Source: Seminavis robusta (lineage: Eukaryota > Bacillariophyta > Bacillariophyceae > Naviculales > Naviculaceae). From it: DNA of 24,387 nucleotides. This document shows, in pieces, positions 9,873-19,974 of this stretch (position 1 is the first letter of the stretch; every line of letters starts with the position of its first letter). The DNA lies in contig CAICTM010001688.1 of the NCBI GenBank assembly GCA_903772945.1, positions 1-24,387 of the forward strand, written 5' to 3'. The notes beneath the pieces are model-generated. The model was not told the DNA's origin and ran no database searches. It saw only the letters and a list, made by a program, of their open reading frames with translations. A program made the position numbers and the translations under genes.

Positions 9873-10277
9873 GGACCTCTGTGGAAACTCGAGTCGTGCC
9901 ACCGATCGTCTCCTAAATCCTTTTGATCGTCTCCTATTTAATGGATTTCGTCTCCTAAAAATAGGAGACGAAACGGATCCTCTCTTAAATCTTTCGTCTC
10001 CTCTTAAATCGTCTCCTATTTTCAACGGATCGTCTCCTATTCTCAACAGATCGTCTCCTAAGTGCACCATGTAAACTGTATGGTATCGTCTTCTAAATCT
10101 TTCGGATCGTCTCCTATTTCGAAACGATCGTCTCCTAAATGGAATGTCTCCTAATGAATCGTCTCCTAAATATAGGAGACGATTGCTTTCGTCTCTTAAA
10201 TCATTTTGATAGTCTCCTATGCCTCGGTGTATCGTCGCTTAAGTATTTTGCCACGAATGACGTTTCCACAGAGGTCC
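9873..10277. mobile_element. 405-bp MITE-like element filled with CGTCTCCTAAAT words
   Basis: Inverted ends at 9873-9888 and 10262-10277 match over 16 of 16 bases (GGACCTCTGTGGAAAC), and weaker pairing continues inward (TCGTGCCA against TCGTGGCA). The interior carries well over ten copies of CGTCTCCTA with short AT-rich tails. Two full palindromes are at 9949-9970 and 10160-10181. CCA precedes the left end and occurs at the right end (CC of the repeat plus A), the same arrangement as in the element at 7847-8271, but the terminal and internal sequences differ. It has no coding capacity. It lies just past the 3' end of the LRR gene at 10341-12849. Confidence 0.75.
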
Positions 10278-10340
10278 AGGCAATAAGAACAGCCATACAT
10301 GCAACATGGACAGCAACAGAAAGCTTCCAAAACTATATAT

Positions 10341-12849
10341 TTAATTAAGTTTGCAAGGACCACAATCACATCCACAGAGGGAAGTGCCATGGCAAGCAGT
10401 TGTGCTGGTATTCACTCGGAAGACTTTACACGGTGGAGGACCATAGCATTTCACTTCCTGCTGGTACATTCTGTCACACAGCTCTTCAGGGATGCTGCCG
10501 GACAAGGATGTGTCTGTGACTACCAAGTTTTCCAGGTGCTCCAGCATGAGTATTTCTGTAGGGAGGGTGCCAGATAGAGCAGTACTTTGCATTTCCAGTT
10601 TCCTGAGATCAGACAATTGACCCACATCTGTAGGAACAGTGCCCGAGAACAGGTTGTCGTTGATGTATATGAACTTCAAGTGGGAAAGTTTGGAAAAGAG
10701 AGCAGGTGGTAGTGTGCCCTGCAACTGGTTGGAGCCAAGCTCGAAGATGGTCAGCTCTGAGAAAAGCAAACAAAGGTGAATTCTGATGGCAGAAGTCAAC
10801 ACTAGTATGATACAACACAACAGCATGTCTCTGAACTCACCTGTCAGTTCAAAGACCTCACGTGGCATAAATCCAGAGATAGAGTTCCCATGCAAGTCCA
10901 GGGTGGTCTGTTGATATGTATATCCAAGATCAGTGTACATGTACTTGCATACCGTAATCTATTCAAAGTCAAATAAGATTGCTTGGACTTTGCTTACCAG
11001 CTTTGTCAACTGCCCAAGCTCACTCGGGATAGTGCCCTGATTTGTCCAGTCTCTCAATTGGAGGCGTTTCAGTTCTGTCAGCACGCCAAGTTCGGCTGCA
11101 TCACAAGAAGTCTAAAAGTGAGTCATCCTTTGTTTGAAACCTCCTTTTCCGCATGTCAAGCCAGCATGGATTCTTACATGGAATTGACAATACTGACCCA
11201 CTGCTTTGGCTTAATAGGCTAAGCGAGCGAAGCTGTTTTGTATTGTGAATGACTTCTTGAAGGATATATTCAGTTTCCAGCCCAGGGCAGTCATTCATTG
11301 CTAGAGACTGCAGGCCAGGCAATCTGTAAAGCTCACCTGGTACTGAACCTAGATTGAATGACAACATCAGGCTTCCAATCTGCTGACCAAACCAAAACAA
11401 AGCACACATACCTGTTAGATCAGCTCTCCCCACAACCAATGTCAATAAGTTGTACAGTTGTCCAATCTCAGAAGGAATATGCCCGTGAATTGGTGTCAAA
11501 TCAACTTTAAGCAACTGAAGACTCTCCAGTTGACCAATCTCGGTTGGAATAGAGCCATCAATGTTTGTTACAAACAACTTCAACTGAGTCAATTTTGTCA
11601 GCAGTCCCAACTCAGTGGGGATGGTTCCCTTGAGTTGCAATTGCCGATTCACTTCGATTGACTGCAAGCTTTTCGCCAGCAAGGAAATCTCCGGAGGAAT
11701 TGTTCCTTCCATGTTATTGGCATACCAAAATGACAAAGCTTTGATTTCTCCCATCTTGTTACAGCACAGGTCGGGAGAGAATGAGAAATTCGCGGATATT
11801 AAAATTTGTTCCCAGCTGCATTCATTAGTCTCCCAATCCAGCCAGCCACGACGTTTCACCCAATAATCCCCTCTTGTGGAATAGTAGAATGTGGCCATAG
11901 CAAATCTTTGTATTAGTCTCCATTTTGGTAGATCTGGTTGGGTGAAGGATTGGTTGTTGATGTTGTTGACCAGCCATTGATAGGCCTTGGACTGAGGAGA
12001 TCTGGAGTTTGCCAGTGCCTTTTGTGTGTACTGAGGTAGATTGAGTGACTCCAAAAATGTCTGCGCTGTTGCGACTTCCACAGGACTTGCAGGAATAGGA
12101 ATTGATCCATTTTGATTTGGTAGCTGATTTCTGTTTCCTTGTTTGGATGCAAAAAGAGCCACATTGATCTCGACGGAAAGGAAACAAAGCAACTTTTGCC
12201 TCCAGTAGTAGGCTTTGGATTTCTGGTTGGTTGGTAGTGGCACTGCATTGGGTAACAGGTCTATCTGCTGTTCATCGTCTATAGGATGCGCAATGACATC
12301 ATTGTCTGCAATTTCTTCAACCCAATTGTCAAGGCCTTCCTCGTTCGTACCAGTATTTCTACCGGCATTCGAATGATTCTGTCTGTCAGTAGCAAAACAT
12401 GGACCAACAACAGCATAGGCACCAGGACAAGTTTGTGGTTGTCCAAAATACTCGGGTTGCCTCATTGGAATTGTATGTAGTGGCAAATGCGCATCATCTG
12501 TGGTTCTGTCGTGGCTGTTGTTGTCACCCATCGGTAATATTGTGCCATTTGTTTGGGTGAGTTCTACCAGCTCCAAGTCTCCAGCTGTCTCAATACTTGC
12601 AGTAGCACTGCTTTCTCTGGCAAGATAGCCACTTGTGGTGGTTGATGTTGGAATAAGAGGAGGGACAGCAGCAGTGGCAGCAAGACTAGGGGCAGGAGGA
12701 GAACGGCTCGAGGAACCACCATCATGATCATCTTGGGTTTGTTTGGACTGATCGTTTTCTTGATCATCTTCTGAATATCCTAGCTGCAATCTCAACTCCA
12801 CAATCTTGAGAAGATCGACATCATCATCATTGTTGTTATTGTTAGACAT
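10341..12849 (-). CDS. Leucine-rich-repeat protein, five exons, lacking the transmembrane segment of its paralogue
   Basis: Exons (minus strand) are 12849-11412, 11348-11178, 11095-10998, 10907-10841 and 10756-10341. They sum to 2190 bases, giving 729 residues plus stop. All four introns (63, 82, 90 and 84 bp) are GT-AG, and each junction restores an LRR, for example LTG|SVPGELYRL and SIP|SELGVL. The first 230 residues are low-complexity and acidic (N, D, Q, S, T runs). An LRRNT-like segment follows (GDYWVKRRGWLDWE, ECSWEQI, CCNKMGEIKAL), then about ten plant-type repeats (L..L.L....G.IP.E.G.L). A Cys-rich tail (CHGTSLCGCDCGPC) ends the protein. The paralogue at 20530 has AVSITVLIFVV between VAFL and SKQGN; here VALFASKQGN joins directly. 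I chose the ATG at 12849 because the upstream in-frame TTG at 12858 is not a plausible start. The ligand and role are unknown. Confidence 0.85.
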
Positions 12850-13736
12850 GGTGGTCAATCAACCCATAAAGCAATGGATACTACTGGGTATGGCTACGAT
12901 GTGTTACTAGTAGCAAGAACTACTGTATGGGTGTGTCGTGAATCACGAGAAAAGGTTGAGTGGGCAGGGAATGAACACCTTTGAGCAGGCCAACAGAAGG
13001 AGACAGCAGGCAGGGGAGGACGCAGAGAGTAGACAGCGCCAGTGGAGGGAGAGGGCAGGGGCCGACAAGCTAGCTAGCGGGAAAGGTGGACGCCCACGAT
13101 CATCCCAGCAGCAAATAATGGATTAGGTGCCACAACTCTTTTGCTCAGGTGGCTGGGGGGGGCTAAGTAGGCAGCGGTGGCATCGGTATTATGGTGGTAC
13201 ACGTTCTACAGTAGCAAGAATATGTGCATATGTGCGTGCGGCAAATGACTCGTCGATCACTCGTTCGCGGTCTTCACATCGGTTCAGAGGGGCCATTAGC
13301 TGCCCGGCGCGCATTTTCGTGCTATCGTTCCGAAGCATTTTCCTCAAACGAAACATTTAAGCCGAAATCCCTGTTATACAAGGCACAACATGGTGTACTG
13401 TCTTGGTCAAATTGCTGATTAGAATGATAAACCATTCAAACATGCTTGGAGGCCTCGGAACGTTCCCCTGAAAACTCGGATCCGAAAAAGGATGCTTTCC
13501 AGAAGATTTGTTAAGTCTTTCGCCAAGCTTGCCCGGCGCTTATTGTCCTCTTTCCTCTTGTCCGAACCTATGTGTCTTCGGACCCCCCATGGCTTAGGGA
13601 CCGGACTATTTGTATCCCTAATGATGTTGAAGTCGCTTCATTTCATTATAAGGGGGTTTTCTAAAGAGTAGGGAAATTATCATTTCATTCTTTGCACTTT
13701 TTTCGGGAAAGCCTCCCCATCCACTCATCATCCACC
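12850..13736. promoter_or_regulatory. Shared divergent upstream region of two intact genes
   Basis: This 887-bp spacer separates the start codons of the LRR gene (leftward) and the finger/ankyrin gene (rightward), so both promoters must lie here. No coding frame is convincing. A TATAAG word at 13647-13652 lies 85 bp before the rightward ATG and could be a TATA element. On the LRR side, CTTTATGGGTTGATTGACCA before the ATG resembles the matching stretch before the paralogue at 20530. That suggests the duplication included at least about 25 bp of upstream sequence. Confidence 0.45.
13647..13652 (+). promoter_or_regulatory. Possible TATA-like element
   Basis: TATAAG lies 85 bp upstream of the ATG at 13737, in an AT-rich stretch. 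The sequence match alone is weak evidence. Confidence 0.25.
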
Positions 13737-15283
13737 ATGGCGACTGCTGCTGCTGTTAAGGAACTGCAGCTCCCCGAGGCATCCCATGTTGACTTGCTGT
13801 CTGCTACGACGACAAGGCGAAAGAGAAAGCGTGTGTCGGTTATAGCGGATCCCTATGCCAGACTTGCGGCTGCTAATAATAATCATGGACCATCTGCCGA
13901 TAGCAGTGGTACTGCCAAGAGTGGTCGAGGAACCGAGGCTGGCTGGACTCACTGTCCCATGTGCTTTCCTCTCTCCAAAAAAGTCTTTGCGAGGTATGAT
14001 TTGGAAAATATGTAGTATGATTGCATGCTTGCGGCTTTTGTTGTTGCCGTTGTTTCTCACCCTATTGATTTTTTTGGCTTTGCAGAGGCCGTGGCATTGC
14101 ATCGCATCTCCATTCGGTGCACACTCCCTGGAAGGCACCAAGCAAGGCAGAACGCAAGAGAAGACGGAAACTACAGGAACAAAAACAACGGCAGCAGAAT
14201 GGTGTGATTGAAGGAGCAGTGGTAGAAGTACAACAGCAGCAGCATCCAGAGTCGTGGGATCCCACCGACAAGGACGTGGAAGAATGGAATTCCAAAGTAC
14301 TGGAGATGGTACAGAGCTTGGAAGAGCAACCACTGCTGTCATCCAACAACAAACACAAAAACAGTTCTGCAGCAAAGCAACAACAATCATCACAAACTTC
14401 TGGTGTAGATCGGAATGGCCAAGTCGCCAAATCCTACAAGGCCAGTTTGCCACCATTTCTGCAGGCAGCCGCCGATGGCAATCTCGACACACTAACAGCC
14501 ATGCTGGGAAACAATACAAAAGACAAAATAATGGCCCTGTTGAATCAAACCGATCGTCATGGATCTATTGCCGAACATTGGGCAGCTGGTGGTGGCCATT
14601 TGGATTGCTTAAAGCTATTGAAAGAAACTCGACGACAACAACAACAACTTGCTACCGACAACAACAAAGACAACCATGATGCAACTACTGCTACTGCTAC
14701 ACACGGCGATGCCGAAAATGGCCCAAAACTGCGACGACGAGATGGAAAAACGTCATTGCATTACGCAGCGCGCAATGGCCAAGTCAAGTGTATCGAATAC
14801 TTGCTACAAAATGGACATGCCGTAGATGAAGTGTCGGGTGACGGAACCACTCCCTTTCATTTGGCTTGCTTTGGAGCACACACCCATGCCATGGAACTGC
14901 TGGTCAATCAGTATGGGGCATGCCCTGGCAAACCCAATGAGTGGGGTTGTACGGCGGCCCACTGGGTGGCCATGACCAAATGTGAATCTACGGAACAAGT
15001 GAAACAAGCATGTCAGCTCTTATCGACAACCTTTGGGGTCAGTTTTGCCACACGGCAAAGTCAGGGACATTCGCCGCTGCACAAAGCGGCACAACGACAA
15101 AATCGATGTGTCATTGAGTGGCTTGCCATGAGCCAAACGGATGGTGGCGCTGGTCTTTTATTTTCAGAACGACGGTTTGCTGGCCAGCCGGATGAGGGAG
15201 GATACACTCCCAGTGATATTTGGAATAGTGTTGGAGGGGATCGATTGTTTGGAGAGTGGATGAAGAATGAGATGGGGTGGTAG
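13737..15283 (+). CDS. C2H2-type zinc finger and ankyrin-repeat protein
   Basis: Two exons, 13737-13993 and 14086-15283, give 484 residues. The 92-bp intron is GT-AG and splits an Arg codon inside the finger: KKVFA(R)GRGIASHL. The ATG sits in a strong context (ACCATGG). Residues 27-32 (RRKRKR) look like a nuclear localisation signal. A single finger has Cys73, Cys76, His93 and His98 (C-x2-C-x16-H-x4-H), with SVHTPW after it. Residues 101-121 are strongly basic and 130-200 are Gln/Ser-rich. From about 207 to 455 there are ankyrin repeats (FLQAAADGNLDTL, KTSLHYAARNGQVKCIEYLL, GTTPFHLACFGAHTHAMELL, GHSPLHKAAQRQNRCVIEWL), with a His/Gln-rich insert. A nuclear scaffold or regulatory role is inference. 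The frame is undamaged. Confidence 0.88.
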
Positions 15284-16072
15284 CTGTGGTTGCGAGGAAT
15301 ATGGAGAATGCCAATTGATCATTCATATTAAGAATCCGACATCCAAATGCTGATTCTTGAGAATCGAATCCGAATCCTCAATCGCATTCCAGCCACATGA
15401 TGCCTTCCCCACATGGGATGCATACCCGTATGCATATAGTACCGTACGCGTACTGAGTGACATTGTCTTCAGTTCCAACAAGCTGGCTGGAGCATTTTCA
15501 GTGGAACGGCTGCACTTCCATACGGTACAGTACTAGACTACCGTGTCTTCGCTACAGATTGCAAACAAAATTGCTACTAGTATTGATAGCTATGGGATTC
15601 CAACCTCGTCCATCACCATACCACAACTGCCCACAGGATCGAAGAGTCGTTGTCTCGGCGCTCTGTATTTAGCAGTTACCGTAGCCACCACCGGTCCTAG
15701 CTAGAACACCATGCGGCCAGATGTACGATGGTTTGCGAGAAGTATTGTGAATTGTGACATGAGCCCGAGGAATGCTTCTGTGAACCTCGATAGTCGTACT
15801 GTAAGAAGACGCGGGGTTCTGTTCTCTATATTCTTTTGCACTACCACGGCCCAACATCCTTTTCGTTCAACTCTCTCGAGAGACCTCAAGAAGTCGGTAT
15901 CACTCTCGATCTCCGTATCACTCTAGAATTCGATATCTCTCTGGATCCGTCTCTGTCTCTCCGCCAAAAAGCGGTCAAAGTCAAAGGTTGTAGTCAGGAT
16001 CCGCTGCAAACTCACGCTCAAAAGACAGGACTCTCGATCAATCTCAGGAGTTCGTCTCTCACTACTTGCAGA
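15284..16072. other. Intergenic, no supported gene
   Basis: This is the 3' side of the finger/ankyrin gene and of the BTB remnant. Near 15330-15385 there is an AATCCGA/GATTCT-rich stretch with local inverted similarity. Near 15895-15960 there is a run of imperfect ATCTC and GTCTCTCTG words. Nothing that I can call a gene. Confidence 0.5.
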
Positions 16073-17061
16073 TCAAACTCCATGTTCATGATCAAGAGAC
16101 AGAGGAGAATCGTTGCGAGGAGGAATCGTTTCCAGGTGAGGACGAACAAAACGGCCAATGAGACTGTCCTCGGCAAGGGTTTGGCTCACGAAAGTGTTTC
16201 CTTCCTGCTGGACGATTTGAAGCACGCGGCTGGTCATCGCCTTCATGAAGATTACCGGACTTGTAGTACGCTCGGCAATGAGCATTGGCAGGAGAGGATT
16301 CTCCAGCAAATCATCCGATGGGAACTGGATCAAATTCGGAGGCAAAAGCCGGAACTTTTGAAGCATGGCCCAAATCGCGTCTCGGCAGTTCTTGTCCTGT
16401 TGCATGATGGAGACCAGGGTTTCAACATGCTTGAAAGGGACGCGATAGGGAGCCTTTTCCATAGCCTGTTCCAAGACACCAAGGGCGCGTTTCTTGGTCT
16501 TCCTGAGAGAGTTTTGCACGGCGAGCACCAAAATGTCCATGAGACGTTGCAGGACCACGACGTTGGAAGCGGCATTGGCATCGAAGTCTCAAAAAGTGTC
16601 GCCGCCGCCGCTGCTTCCACTGAAAGACGTGGCCCAGTGATTGATTGGGTTCACGTTCCATCGATGACTGGGATACAATCTTGGAATCTCAATGTCGCTT
16701 AGAAGCTCGTCGCGCTGCCAGAGACCGACGCGACAGTCGAGGATGTTGAACCAATCGGCCAACACAAAGACATTGCGAAAGGTGATTTTTGTCTCTGACA
16801 AGGGAGACGTCAATAGGACAATGAGTTCCCAATCTTTTGGATCCCTGTCGGGAAACTCGAAGCGCTTCGACTTGGCTTCCCGAAAGAATCCACCACGAAA
16901 GGCTGCGTCGAGTAGCCACTCCATGTTCGAAGCGCAACGCTGTGGTGACGAAACTCTTTGCCGCCAACCACGACCACCACATCTGGGTCAGGCCCAGCAT
17001 GAAGATGGTGGCATTTCTGCTTCGACATAGACCACGGCGACCACTCGCTTCCCTTCTCCAT
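16073..17061 (-). pseudogene. Broken BTB/POZ-domain gene
   Basis: The ATG at 17061 opens MEKGSEWSPWSMSKQ. A BTB core follows: PDPDVVVVVGGKEFRHHSVALRTWSGY, shown here only by its hallmark segments VVVVVGGKEF and HHSVALR. The frame then shifts by one base near 16912 and continues with LDAAFRGGFFREAKSKRFEF and PDRDPKDWELIVLL. Next is ADWFNILDCRVGLW, as in diatom BTB proteins. A TGA at 16589-16591 interrupts the second frame. Beyond it the same frame runs on with VLQRLMDILVLAVQ, KRALGVLEQAMEKAP and a helical C-terminal domain to 16073. One frameshift and one nonsense codon are enough to call a pseudogene, though the body is well preserved and assembly error is possible. BTB proteins often act as cullin-3 adaptors; no partner domain is visible here. 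Confidence 0.65.
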
Positions 17062-17960
17062 GATGGTCGAACCTACGAAAAAGAGGCCATCAAGACTTAT
17101 TTCAAGACACAGCAGGAAAAAGAACTACCCATCAAGTCAATCATCACCAATGAACCGATGGGCACAACACTGGTGCCTGCCCCACACATCAAAAGCTTGA
17201 TTGAGACGTTGATTGAGAACAAAGCCATCCATGGTGATGTGGTGAAAGTTTGGAATGAGAAAGTCCGGAAGACAAAGGAACGAACCGGCAGGTTTTGTAT
17301 TTGTGACCTGGTTCTGTGGTACTCCTCTACAGAGGTCTACACAGACCGGCGGTTACAAATACAAACCAGCCGTTATCGTTCCCTTCAAAACAAACCTGCT
17401 ACTTAGGGCCGGCTGTGCCCCATCGGTCTCCGGCCTGACCATCGGGCTGTCGGGCTTGCGCCCTCTCTTAAGCCCTCGGTCAGACCTCCGACCTTGGGTC
17501 CCTGCCTCAACCCCTAAGTAAGCCGGTTTGTTTTTAATAAGAAAATGAAGAGCTTTTGAAGAAGGCCAATGGTGATGGTAAAGCTATGTGGAAAGTGGGA
17601 AATAAATACAGCCGTGGATCCGGCTTTCAGAAAGACCCGCAGCTGGCCTATGAATGGCACAAGAAGGCACATGAAGCTGGCCATGTGAGAGGAACTGCCG
17701 CTCTTGGGAGCTGTCTCGTGAATGGATCAGGTGTTACGCAATGTTTTCCACTTGGCATGGTTACTTGACTCAGGCTGCGACTTCAGGGTCCGCTCTTCCG
17801 CAAGAGCCTTGGAAATTGTGCATACCCACACACAGTCGACCACAACGAAGCGAAAGCCCAGGCACTGTTGGATGACCTGTTGAAGAGCCATGATGATGCT
17901 GCAGAGGAGGGATCTGCCTCTTCCTCCTCTGAAGAGTCAGTGGAGGACTCTGATTCTTAG
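17058..17960 (+). pseudogene. Broken U-box and Sel1-repeat gene fragment
   Basis: The frame enters at DGRTYEKEAIKTYF, the middle of a U-box (E3 ubiquitin ligase domain), and continues through IITNEPMGTTLVPA, IKSLIETLIENKAI and VVKVWNEKVRKTKE to 17280. The first half of the U-box is missing, and the sequence before 17058 belongs to the BTB gene on the other strand. After an insertion at 17281-17540 the host frame resumes as ENEELLKKANGDGKAMWKVG. Sel1-type repeats follow: GNKYSRGSGFQKDPQLAYEW and AHEAGHVRGTAALGSCLVNG. Frameshifts near 17740-17830 precede a tail reading VDHNEAKAQALLDDLL and an acidic Ser-rich end at TAG 17958-17960. The U-box plus Sel1 combination is common in diatoms. It is not functional as it stands. 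Confidence 0.65.
17281..17540. mobile_element. 260-bp foldback insertion in the U-box/Sel1 gene
   Basis: The flanking codons KTKE and ENEELLKK show where the host frame was broken. GAA stands on both sides (17278-17280 and 17541-17543), consistent with a 3-bp target duplication. Inside are two nested inverted repeats. One pairs about 17286-17306 with 17347-17369 (CGGCAGGTTTTGTATTTGTG type, imperfect). The other pairs about 17387-17410 with 17511-17534 (AACAAACC, CTACTTAGGG type). The outermost ends do not match well, so classification is uncertain. I tested GT-AG intron models; those in the right phase introduce a stop, so an intron is unlikely. Confidence 0.55.
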
Positions 17961-18180
17961 TTTTGTCCCTTGGCCATCGCTTGGGTCTGAGCCTCGTACT
18001 CCCTCATTTATGTGCCCAAGATTGTGCCGGTGTCGTCGTTCAATCTCAAAGAGCCGAACAGACGCCTCTATGATCGGTCTTCATTTCTAATTACGCAATT
18101 GCCAAAGTACTAGCTAGTATCAGACTACCCGACGAATCAAAATTACCGACCTAGGCTAGCTAGGCATACCACATGCACTC
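17961..18180. other. Spacer, no gene seen
   Basis: A convergent 3' spacer between the U-box/Sel1 remnant and the TFIIE-beta-like remnant. Confidence 0.5.
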
Positions 18181-19280
18181 TTAAATTCCACCATCACCCA
18201 CCGACTTGCCTTGCTGCTGCCATTCCTGCGCCCGCCGCACAACGGCACCAATTTCTGTTCCTTCCAAATGTGTATTGGGCATGCGTTGGTTCTTGCGTTC
18301 ATAATACTGTCTCTTTTTGGGTTTGCCGTCATTATCGACATTGGCTCTATTTGCCAACCGCGGTCATCTCATTTGTTCTCGCGGTTCGAGCAATTGATGT
18401 TTAACTAGCGGTGCCTGCAATTCAGCGTCACTTTCGGGAATGTTCTTATGGCCAAGTACATGTCTCGGTATATCCTTGGTACATCCGTGATGACGAGCAT
18501 GGGAATACAAGGAGAGTGCCGGATCCGTCGCCGCGGCTTGTTGTGCTTTGACGGCTTGTCGTCGTTTGGATTTGTTATCAACGGTATTACCATCTGCCAT
18601 TGGATTTACTACTGTTGGTGGGTCGTTTGCGCACGTGGGAACCAGGCGTGGCGGCATTTGTGGCGGTGTCAGCCATGGCAAAGGATTGTGCCAGTACCGC
18701 GGGTTGGATGCATGAGCATTGCTGGAAAGCAATTGTGCCGCGGTGGACATGCCACTGCGAGCTCCGTTGGTGTTGTGTGCGAGTTTGTGTAGTTTGCCGC
18801 GTGCATTTTTGGATGATTTCAGATTGGAAGAAATGGAAGATGGATTGAGTGGAGCATCGAGTGGAATGAGTGATTTGGAAAAGGGTCGAATTTATCCATC
18901 TTGTTCGTTTCGTTTGCTCAATTCTAGGAGACTGACGACCGATAAGGGAGCCTGTGCTCTGACTGGTTGATCCGAGAGTGCTCCCTCCTTGACTGCACTG
19001 GAAAACCGGAACCACTGTCCTCTGACATTGATGGCTTCTCCTCTTCTGATTTGTTTGCATGGATCGACATTGGTGTGGACAATGTAGACTTGTTTGTCAC
19101 TGTTGGCCGCCGTTTCTTTGAGTGCCACAATGCCATCTAGTTCCACCAAAAAGGCATCTCCTCAGGGAAATAGAATTTGTCATTGTCTTCACTATTGGAA
19201 ATGGCCAGTACCTCTCCTGCAGTGATGAGCATTTGCAAATCTGCCTGTACGCCTTCGTCCGCATCTTCCAGATCCTTCAT
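18181..19280 (-). pseudogene. Decayed gene resembling general transcription factor TFIIE beta
   Basis: Starting at ATG 19280 the protein reads MKDLEDADEGVQADLQMLI, then TAGEVLAISNSEDNDKFYFP. A one-base shift near 19155 leads to FLVELDGIVALKETAANSDK. From there one frame runs to TAA at 18181-18183 with two internal stops, TAA at 18892-18894 and TGA at 18364-18366. The middle contains AINVRGQWFRFSSAVKEG and SDQPVRAQAPLSVVSLLELS. The tail has KPKKRQYYERKNQRMPNTHL followed by EGTEIGAVV. A winged-helix-like segment followed by a basic KKR...N.HL tail is the layout of TFIIE beta, but this is recalled, not searched. Three lesions over 366 codons argue for a pseudogene; stop-codon readthrough is the alternative. 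Residues upstream of the ATG (ILPSGHLGVP) may also be coding. Confidence 0.45.
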
Positions 19281-19300
19281 GGGGACACCAAGATGCCCAG

Positions 19301-19974
19301 ATGGCAAGATGCCCCTCCTTGTTTGTTTGCTGTTCGCGACGGTCTGTTCGCTGTTCGAAAATCCAGACCTGCTTCCAACCCGCCTTGGTCCCCCCTGACG
19401 GGGGGATGTTTTGGATCCAGTAACGTAAGTGTGGAGGGGTTTAGTCTTTCAAGTAGGGAAGCTATCCATTTGGGAGACTGCGAAGGTTTCTACCGAAGCC
19501 GGCGAGGGCCAGGCTTAGACAAAGAAGAGGTCAAGGACTGGGTTCCGTGGGTTCACGGACGATACCAAAAGCGAGGACCAACAGGGAGGGCAAAGGGCTT
19601 GACACTTTTTTGAAGCAGACGGGACACAAATGGCTGAGTGGCTTTAACAAGGGCAATAAAAAATGGAGTCTGGATGAATGAAGAACATCATTTGGGAGTA
19701 GGAATATTGAGGTTTGGTGGCTTTGACCCTCTAGCCAGCAAGGCATGCAAAAGAAGATTGGCTTTGGGAGCAAGCATGCCCTCCACAGAACAAACAACGT
19801 GATGGAAAGAGGTGCGGCGAGATTCACAGGCCCTGTCCATAGAGGGGGGAAGTTGTCAACTACTAGAGTATGATTATTAGGCGTCGTCAAAGTTCCTCCT
19901 CCAAGGTTATTAATTCAACCGGGGTTTAGAGGTTTGGAGTGCGTGGGCAAATTAGATCTATCTAGCCAGCCCGA
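19301..19974. other. Intergenic, no supported gene
   Basis: There is a short GC hairpin near 19388-19406 (GTCCCCC...GGGGGGA). A 119-codon minus frame at 19531-19890 has no recognisable domain and an unconvincing composition, so it is not called. Confidence 0.5.

Noticed and set aside
11380..11411. A 29-32 bp intron ending at the CAG near 11380
   Set aside because: It is too short and does not restore an LRR. The 63-bp intron 11349-11411 gives LTGSVPGEL in frame.
15836..16702. 288-codon plus-strand frame
   Set aside because: It is antisense to the BTB remnant, which has recognisable domain sequence. The plus frame has none.
17281..17540. Spliceosomal intron in the U-box/Sel1 gene
   Set aside because: The GT-AG pairs tried in the correct phase create a stop codon at the junction, and the segment contains nested inverted repeats flanked by GAA.
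19531..19890. 119-codon minus-strand frame
   Set aside because: Hydrophobic and Pro/Leu-rich, but no domain, no neighbouring support and composition consistent with chance.
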